This document shows positions 6,909 through 11,035 of a stretch of DNA of 11,035 nucleotides, piece by piece. The DNA comes from Bacillota bacterium. GTDB lineage: Bacteria; Bacillota; Bacilli; Bacillales_B; DSM-18226. Numbering within the stretch: position 1 is the first letter of the stretch; every line of letters starts with the position of its first letter. The stretch covers positions 1 through 11,035 of the forward strand of contig JAUZQA010000084.1 of NCBI GenBank assembly GCA_030705665.1, read 5' to 3'. The translations under genes and the position numbers were made by a program. The notes below the pieces were generated by a model that was not told the DNA's origin, did not search any database, and worked only from the letters and a program-made list of their open reading frames with translations.

Positions 6909-7738
6909 TGGAAAAGGTAATGATTCAAAATAACACTTATGCAGCCCCTGGTGAATACACATCTGCTGATTTACTTGCCGTGGCAGCCGCTCGAGAAGTG
7001 TGCGACCATGAGGTTGTTTTTGCCGGAACCGGCCTACCAATGCTTGCGATCATGCTGGCGGCTCAAACCACTGCTCCTAACTGTAAGGTCATTTACGAGG
7101 CAGGTACGATCGAGTCACAGGGTTCGTCTCTCCCATCCTCCGTTGGTGATCCGCGGTGCGTGAGTGGATGTTCGATTGCTTCCGGGTTATTGGATGTTTT
7201 TAATCAGTTACAAAGAGGAGTTATTGATCTGGCTTATTTAGGTGGAGCAGAAATTGATCAGTATGGAAATGTGAATACGACTGTTGTAGGTGACTACACA
7301 AATCCGGCTATCCGCTTCCCTGGCAGCGGTGGTAATTCCGATATCAATTCTTTGGCTAAGAGAACAGTGTTTATGATGGTTCAAGAGAAGCGCCGCTTTA
7401 AAGAACAAATAGATTATCTTACCTCTCCAGGTTGGCGTGTTCGTCAATGGCCATCCGGTGAAATGGTGCACCGCCATCAAGCTTTTGGCAAAAAATTTAC
7501 GGGTGGCCCTACTGCTGTTATTTCGAACATGGCTGTGTACAGGTTTAATGAAGAAACTGGACTCATGTATGTAGATACCATGCATCCGGGGGTTACAAAA
7601 GAAATGTTGCAGGAAAATACCGGTTTTACTCTTGATTTCTCCCGTTTCCAAGGAGAAACCCTACCTCCAACCTATGAAGAGTTGGACATCCTTTATCGAG
7701 TGGTTGACCCTGAAGGGATTTTCCTTACGAAAAAGTAA
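6908..7738 (+). CDS. CoA-transferase family I, beta subunit, glutaconate-CoA-transferase-like
   Basis: Partner of the preceding gene; its ATG overlaps that gene's stop codon by one base. The 276 residues include VVFAGTGLPMLA near the N-terminus, SVGDPRC, GGAEIDQYGNVN, VGDYTNPAIRFPGSGGN and EKRRFKEQIDYLTSPGW, all close to GctB of Acidaminococcus. In family I enzymes the acyl group is carried on a glutamate of this subunit (Glu54 in GctB, sequence IIVESG). Here VIYEAG carries Glu64 at the matching place, so the catalytic residue is kept. That argues for true CoA transfer rather than the hydrolase activity of IpdAB-type relatives, which are reported to lack it. C-terminal ENTGFTLDFS fits the family. 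A gap of 128 bases with a hairpin and small frame separates it from the hydratase gene. Confidence 0.9.
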   Translation: MEKVMIQNNTYAAPGEYTSADLLAVAAAREVCDHEVVFAGTGLPMLAIMLAAQTTAPNCKVIYEAGTIESQGSSLPSSVGDPRCVSGCSIASGLLDVFNQLQRGVIDLAYLGGAEIDQYGNVNTTVVGDYTNPAIRFPGSGGNSDINSLAKRTVFMMVQEKRRFKEQIDYLTSPGWRVRQWPSGEMVHRHQAFGKKFTGGPTAVISNMAVYRFNEETGLMYVDTMHPGVTKEMLQENTGFTLDFSRFQGETLPPTYEELDILYRVVDPEGIFLTKK

Positions 7739-7762
7739 TCGTAAATATACATTTTAATCAAG

Positions 7763-7811
7763 TTCCGTCCTGCTGATATTGCCATTTTAGTTAACAACCA
7801 GGAGGGCGGAA
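7763..7811 (+). promoter_or_regulatory. Hairpin that would sequester the ribosome binding site upstream of the hydratase gene
   Basis: Bases 7763-7775 pair with 7799-7811: 12 of 13 positions pair (one U-G wobble, one G-G mismatch), around a 23-base loop. The right arm contains the whole Shine-Dalgarno sequence AGGAGGG (7800-7806), which serves the ATG at 7813. No U-run follows, so it is not a terminator. Folding would hide the ribosome binding site of the small frame that leads into the hydratase gene. No known riboswitch class is recognised. Confidence 0.5.
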
Positions 7812-7812
7812 T

Positions 7813-7848
7813 ATGATTGATGTTTCAGGCTTGAGAAATAGATTTTAA
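7813..7848 (+). CDS. Possible 11-codon leader peptide before the hydratase gene
   Basis: ATG 7813 opens MIDVSGLRNRF and ends at TAA 7846-7848. It has one of the best ribosome binding sites in the window (AGGAGG, 7800-7805, seven-base spacing). The stop codon abuts an ATG at 7849 that is in frame with the hydratase, and the preferred hydratase ATG follows at 7867, so ribosomes ending here could restart on the hydratase. The peptide also resembles the first residues of ABC-transporter ATPases (MIxVxGLxKRF), so it could instead be a gene remnant. Confidence 0.4.
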   Translation: MIDVSGLRNRF

Positions 7849-7866
7849 ATGGAAAGGAAAAAAGTC

Positions 7867-8646
7867 ATGGAATTTCAAACTTTAAAGATGAAAACTGAAA
7901 ACCAGGTTACTTATATTACAATAGCCAATCCCCCAGTGAATGCATTAAGTGTACAAACGATCCAGGAACTGGATATTGCAATCGATGTGGCAGTTGAAGA
8001 TCCTGATACAAAAGTAATCGTCCTTACCGGGGAAGGAAAATTTTTTGCTGCAGGTGCAAATATCAAAGAATTGTCGGTAATCGAAACATCCCAAAAAGGA
8101 AGAGAGTACGGACAATACGGACAGTTTGTTTTTAATAAAATTGAACAATCACCTAAACCTTTTATTGCAATGATTAATGGAGCATGCTTGGGGGCAGGAT
8201 TGGAAATCGCAATGGCTTCCCATATCCGAATTGCTGCAGATCAAGCTAAGATAGGTTTACCCGAGTTAAACTTAGGATTAATACCGGGATTCGGAGGTAC
8301 ACAACGGCTGGCACGATTGACAAGCAGGGAAAAAGCAATCGAATTAATTCTTACCAGCGATGTAATCGATGGTAGGGAAGCATGCCGAATTGGTTTGGTT
8401 TCAAAAAGTGTTTCATTGGAAGAACTCGAAACAACGGTTAGAGAAATGGCAGAAAAAATCAGTGCAAAAAGTTTAGTAAGTATTCACGCAGCAATGTCAG
8501 CGATTAATCGGGGGACCAATCATGGACAGGAGCAAGGTTACTTACTGGAAGCTGAATTGTTTGGAAATTTATTTACAACTGAAGACGCAAAAGAAGGGCT
8601 TCAAGCTTTTATTGAGAAGAGATCACCTGTATTTAACAACTGTTAA
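7867..8646 (+). CDS. Enoyl-CoA hydratase/crotonase (FadB-like)
   Basis: Adds water to trans-2-enoyl-CoA to give (S)-3-hydroxyacyl-CoA. With ATG 7867 it has 259 residues, standard for crotonase, and AAGGA (7854-7858) lies eight bases upstream; ATG 7849, which touches the previous small frame's stop, would add six residues but lacks its own ribosome binding site. The oxyanion-hole segments are FFAAGANIKEL and NGACLGAGLEIAMASH. Both catalytic glutamates are present, Glu113 in GAGLEIA and Glu133 in GLPELNLG, 20 residues apart as Glu144/Glu164 in rat crotonase, so hydratase rather than isomerase or inactive homologue is expected. LIPGFGGTQRLAR and a C-terminal EDAKEGLQAFIEKRSPVF are typical. The order hydratase-etfB-etfA matches fadB-etfB-etfA in the B. 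subtilis lcfA operon, where the hydratase is FadB. Confidence 0.93.
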   Translation: MEFQTLKMKTENQVTYITIANPPVNALSVQTIQELDIAIDVAVEDPDTKVIVLTGEGKFFAAGANIKELSVIETSQKGREYGQYGQFVFNKIEQSPKPFIAMINGACLGAGLEIAMASHIRIAADQAKIGLPELNLGLIPGFGGTQRLARLTSREKAIELILTSDVIDGREACRIGLVSKSVSLEELETTVREMAEKISAKSLVSIHAAMSAINRGTNHGQEQGYLLEAELFGNLFTTEDAKEGLQAFIEKRSPVFNNC

Positions 8647-8681
8647 TGTATTACATACTTAAGTAAATGGAGGGGCTGTAG

Positions 8682-9449
8682 ATGAACATCTTGGTTCTAT
8701 TGAAACAAACTTTTGATACTGAAGAGAAAATATCGATCCAAAATGGCCAAATCGAAGAGGACGGCCGTGAATTCATTATTAATCCTTACGATGAATATGC
8801 TGTTGAGGAAGCCATCAAGTTAAAGGAAGAGTTTGGCGGTGAGGTCACAGTTATTACGGTTGGCCCTGATCGTTCAGAAAGTGCCCTTCGGACAGCATTA
8901 GCGATGGGAGCTGACAAAGGGATAATTGTGGAAGATGAAGATCTGGTTGGTGATGAATATACGATTTCAAAAGTAATAGCAGCTGTCGTTAAAGATTGTG
9001 CATATGACATGATTTTAACAGGTTATATGTCGGTTGATAATGGTGCTGGACAAGTTGGAATTCGTCTCGCTGAAGAATTAGGTATCACACCTCTTTCTAC
9101 CGTTACCAAATTGACCATTGAGGGTGTAAAAGCAACGGTGGTAAGGGATGTCGAAGGAGACTCTGAAGTAATCGAAACATCACTTCCGTTACTCATAACA
9201 TGTCAACAGGGACTAAATGAACCCCGTTATCCATCCTTACCGGGTATTATGAAGGCTAAAAAGAAACCAATTGAAAGACTAAGTGTGGATGATATTGAGA
9301 TAAGCCTGGAGGAAGTAGAAGGCAAATCGATTGTTATCGATCAGTTTTTGCCAAAAGCAAAGAATGCAGGGCGCGTATTATCTGGAGACATTGCTAATCA
9401 AGTAATAGAACTTGTTCAAGTTCTTCAAAATGAAGCAAAAGTGATATAA
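8682..9449 (+). CDS. etfB: Electron transfer flavoprotein beta subunit
   Basis: Smaller subunit of the cytoplasmic FAD/AMP heterodimer that takes electrons from acyl-CoA dehydrogenases and hands them to the quinone pool. The 255 residues are the normal length. MNILVLLKQTFDTEEKI is the family start; NPYDEYAVEEAIKLKE follows. VDNGAGQVG (residues 118-126) is the nucleotide (AMP) binding motif. LPGIMKAKKKP (from residue 186) is the beta-subunit signature including the loop that docks on dehydrogenases. GGAGGGG precedes the ATG by seven bases, 35 bases after the hydratase stop. The only identified dehydrogenase needing ETF in the window is the acyl-CoA dehydrogenase upstream, the likely partner. 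Confidence 0.96.
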   Translation: MNILVLLKQTFDTEEKISIQNGQIEEDGREFIINPYDEYAVEEAIKLKEEFGGEVTVITVGPDRSESALRTALAMGADKGIIVEDEDLVGDEYTISKVIAAVVKDCAYDMILTGYMSVDNGAGQVGIRLAEELGITPLSTVTKLTIEGVKATVVRDVEGDSEVIETSLPLLITCQQGLNEPRYPSLPGIMKAKKKPIERLSVDDIEISLEEVEGKSIVIDQFLPKAKNAGRVLSGDIANQVIELVQVLQNEAKVI

Positions 9450-9464
9450 GGGGGAAACAAACAG

Positions 9465-10442
9465 ATGGGTAGAAAAGTTCTTGTATTAGCTGAGACTCGT
9501 GATGGGGGTTTAAGAAATGTTTCCCTTGAATCTTTAGCCGCAGCCAAGAGAGTAGTGGGAAATGGAGAAATTATTGCTGTTGTCATGGGAGACAGTTTAT
9601 CTGAACATGTTTCTACATTGGCTCAACATGGAGCAGATCAAGTTTACGTAATTTCGAATGATCAGTTAAATCAATATACATCCGATGCCTATACTCAGGC
9701 TTTTACTCAAGTGTTTAAAGAGGTAAATCCGGACTTTGTATTTATGGGTCATACGGCAATTGGCAAAGATTTGTCTCCTCGTGTGGCTGCCAGATTAGGA
9801 TTAGGTTTGATTTCCGATGTTACAGACATCACCGTAGAAGGAAATGAAGTAGTCTTTATCCGTCCTATCTATGCAGGAAAAGCATTCCAAATGAAAAAGA
9901 GCACTGGGGATAAGATTTTTGCAACGATTCGTCCTAATAATATTGCTATTTTAGAAGCGGATTCTAGCTGGACAGCGAATAAGATTGATTTTTCCGTAGA
10001 TGTTAAGGGTCTTAAAACGATCGTAAAAGAAGTTGTCCGAAAAGCTGTAGGAGGAGTTGACCTTTCCGAAGCTAAGATCATTGTTTCGGGGGGGAGAGGA
10101 GTAAAAAGTGCGGAAGGCTTTGCTCCATTACAAGAATTAGCCAACGTTTTAGGCGGTGCTGTTGGTGCTACCCGCGGTGCCTGTGATGCGGAGTATTGTG
10201 ATTATTCTATGCAGATTGGCCAAACAGGGAAAGTGGTAACCCCGGATCTTTATATTGCTTGCGGGATCTCAGGAGCGATCCAACATTTGGCTGGAATGTC
10301 CAGTTCCAAAGTCATCGTTGCGATTAATAAAGACCCCGAAGCACCGATTTTCCAAGTGGCCGATTACGGTATTGTTGGGGATTTGTTTGAAGTGGTTCCT
10401 TTGTTAACAGAAGAACTCAAAAACATGCTGGTAGTATGTTAG
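9465..10442 (+). CDS. etfA: Electron transfer flavoprotein alpha subunit
   Basis: Larger ETF subunit, binding the redox FAD. The 325 residues are normal. [20 protein letters not shown] is the N-terminal domain. The C-terminal FAD domain shows SGGRGV (208-213), GATRGACD with the conserved Arg237, [22 protein letters not shown] with the flavin-contacting His, and [26 protein letters not shown]. These match the normal electron-transferring Bacillus type as I remember it; I see no feature pointing to the electron-bifurcating FixAB/CarED type, though sequence alone does not exclude it. GGGGG (9450-9454) stands ten bases before ATG, and the gene starts 15 bases after the etfB stop, so the pair is co-translated from one message. 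A terminator follows 64 bases after the stop. Confidence 0.96.
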   Translation: MGRKVLVLAETRDGGLRNVSLESLAAAKRVVGNGEIIAVVMGDSLSEHVSTLAQHGADQVYVISNDQLNQYTSDAYTQAFTQVFKEVNPDFVFMGHTAIGKDLSPRVAARLGLGLISDVTDITVEGNEVVFIRPIYAGKAFQMKKSTGDKIFATIRPNNIAILEADSSWTANKIDFSVDVKGLKTIVKEVVRKAVGGVDLSEAKIIVSGGRGVKSAEGFAPLQELANVLGGAVGATRGACDAEYCDYSMQIGQTGKVVTPDLYIACGISGAIQHLAGMSSSKVIVAINKDPEAPIFQVADYGIVGDLFEVVPLLTEELKNMLVVC

Positions 10443-10506
10443 AAGCAGAGTGATCAGGAACCTGGCGATTTTTTCAACCTTTCATAGTTTCAAAAATTAG
10501 CAGGGG

Positions 10507-10534
10507 AATGGACGGCGAAAACACCGTCCATTTT
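10507..10534 (+). terminator. Intrinsic terminator after etfA
   Basis: AATGGACGG (10507-10515) pairs perfectly with CCGTCCATT (10524-10532) around an 8-base loop, and a short T tract (10531-10534) completes it. It lies 64 bases after the etfA stop and is the only convincing terminator between the thiolase gene and the rRNA genes, so it probably ends the whole cluster and shields the rRNA promoters from read-through. Confidence 0.8.
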
Positions 10535-10770
10535 AAACATGTATTAAGTACCAAAAGGTGTTTGGGTTAGGATTTTTCCTGTAGCGATTGGATATGTTTT
10601 TATCGCTCTGTTATTATCGTAAAGCGTTAGGTGATGTTTAGTTGTTGATACACCAATCCATTTCACCATAGTCTCATTCACCGTTTTTTGTCTCTTATTG
10701 TATGAATGATTTAAGTTATTTGCGACATTAAGAGGTTATTTATATAACTCTTCTAAACTGGAAAAAATTT
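10535..10770. other. Non-coding gap before the rRNA promoters
   Basis: No reading frame with a ribosome binding site is seen on either strand. An imperfect hairpin (about 10730-10752; AAGAG-G-TTAT against ATAACTCTT) lies toward the end. I see nothing else in it. Confidence 0.5.
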
Positions 10771-10773
10771 CTA

Positions 10774-10802
10774 TTGCTAGTTAATAATAATGATGTTATA
10801 GT
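10774..10802 (+). promoter_or_regulatory. rRNA operon promoter P1
   Basis: TTGCTA (10774-10779), exactly 17 bases, then TATAGT (10797-10802). The predicted start is a G at 10809, six bases on from the -10, which fits the GTP-initiating, stringently controlled rRNA promoters of Bacillus. It stands 91 bases upstream of a second promoter; tandem promoters are normal for rrn operons. Confidence 0.7.
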
Positions 10803-10807
10803 AATAA

Positions 10808-10859
10808 AGCTGATTCGTTAACAGCTTACGAAAATATTAAAAACCAAATATTTTTCGTA
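10808..10859 (+). repeat. Two inverted repeats between the tandem rRNA promoters
   Basis: AGCTG (10808-10812) pairs with CAGCT (10822-10826), and TACGAAAATATT (10827-10838) pairs with 10847-10859 apart from one bulged base. The second, very AT-rich repeat lies directly upstream of the P2 -35 and could also act as its UP element. Confidence 0.45.
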
Positions 10860-10863
10860 GAAG

Positions 10864-10892
10864 TTGACAACAACGAATTGGTGTGTTAAAGT
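10864..10892 (+). promoter_or_regulatory. rRNA operon promoter P2
   Basis: TTGACA (10864-10869) is a perfect -35, followed by a 17-base spacer and TAAAGT (10887-10892). The predicted start is G10900. The AT-rich stretch just upstream resembles an UP element. The -10 and start region share AGTAATAAA with P1. Confidence 0.88.
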
Positions 10893-10917
10893 AATAAATG
10901 TCGCTAAGACAAATGAT

Positions 10918-10932
10918 TGTTCTTTGAAAACT
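10918..10932 (+). promoter_or_regulatory. boxA-like antitermination element of the rRNA leader
   Basis: TGTTCTTTGAAAACT is the conserved Bacillus rRNA leader element corresponding to boxA (TGCTCTTTGAACA in other bacteria), bound by NusB/S10 so that polymerase passes through the structured rRNA genes. It lies about 20 bases into the P2 transcript. Confidence 0.8.
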
Positions 10933-10962
10933 AAACAAACAAAAACGTCAACAATAAACAAT

Positions 10963-11011
10963 AGTGATTCAAGTAATCACTAGCCAACGTAACATTTATG
11001 AGCTAACTCAT
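10963..11011 (+). other. Pre-16S leader hairpins
   Basis: AGTGATT (10963-10969) pairs with AATCACT (10975-10981), and ATGAG (10998-11002) pairs with CTCAT (11007-11011), just before the mature 16S end. They probably belong to the structured leader that is cut away in 16S maturation; the long-range pairing with sequence beyond the 16S gene cannot be seen here. Confidence 0.5.
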
Positions 11012-11015
11012 ACTC

Positions 11016-11035
11016 TTTATCGGAGAGTTTGATCC
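11016..11035 (+). rRNA. rrs: 16S ribosomal RNA, 5' end only
   Basis: TTTATCGGAGAGTTTGATCC is the conserved 5' end of Bacillus 16S rRNA, including most of the universal 27F primer site (AGAGTTTGATCC). The gene runs past the window edge; only 20 bases are visible. The upstream promoters and boxA confirm a real rrn operon. Confidence 0.95.

Noticed and set aside
7238..7651. 137-codon minus-strand frame opposite the transferase beta subunit
   Set aside because: Antisense shadow of a well-supported gene, with no ribosome binding site or known domain.
10173..10230. Cysteine-bearing segment [10 protein letters not shown] in EtfA as a possible extra metal or redox site
   Set aside because: The same residues occur, as I recall, in ordinary Bacillus EtfA proteins, so this is a subfamily trait and not novel.
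10688..10716. A further promoter upstream of rRNA P1 (TTGTCT-17-TTAAGT)
   Set aside because: The -10 matches consensus at only three positions in an AT-rich gap; two much better promoters follow.

Overview
The window comes from a low-to-moderate GC Gram-positive spore-former of the Bacillus type (Bacillaceae in the broad sense). This is inferred from strong AGGAGG-type ribosome binding sites, ATG/TTG starts, Bacillus-like protein sequences (MmgA/MmgB/MmgC-like, FadB-EtfB-EtfA order), a cre-like and a sigma-E-like promoter element, and a typical Bacillus rRNA leader that runs into the first 20 bases of a 16S rRNA gene at the right edge. The species cannot be named from this.

Layout. At 1-1105 lies the 3' end (nearly the whole) of a family III CoA-transferase/alpha-methylacyl-CoA racemase-like gene. 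A 9-codon scrap follows, then a very strong bidirectional terminator at 1191-1240. A TetR-family regulator is on the minus strand (1328-1921). The gap 1922-2462 is a control region. It holds a sigma-A type promoter with a cre-like site between its -35 and -10, a 42-bp inverted repeat starting about where that transcript should begin, and a sigma-E-like promoter nearer the gene. From 2463 to 10442 eight genes run in the same direction: thiolase, 3-hydroxyacyl-CoA dehydrogenase, acyl-CoA dehydrogenase, the two subunits of a glutaconate-CoA-transferase-like enzyme, enoyl-CoA hydratase, EtfB and EtfA. A terminator at 10507-10534 closes the series. The rest is the rRNA promoter and leader region: two tandem promoters, a boxA-like element, hairpins and the 16S start.

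How the genes fit together. The enzymes make up a complete short beta-oxidation spiral. The CoA-transferase pair can activate a free carboxylic acid using another acyl-CoA. The acyl-CoA dehydrogenase oxidises it and passes electrons to EtfBA. The hydratase and hydroxyacyl-CoA dehydrogenase carry out the next two steps, and the thiolase releases acetyl-CoA. The upstream racemase-like protein could supply the correct epimer of a 2-methyl-branched acyl-CoA. No acyl-CoA ligase is present in the window, so CoA transfer seems to be the entry step. The natural substrate cannot be read from the sequence; a short, branched or dicarboxylic acid is an inference.

Regulation. The control region suggests glucose (CcpA) repression and expression in the sporulating mother cell, as known for the B. 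subtilis mmg operon, with the neighbouring TetR protein a candidate acyl-CoA-responsive repressor. A hairpin that would mask the ribosome binding site of an 11-codon reading frame just before the hydratase gene is the most unusual local feature.
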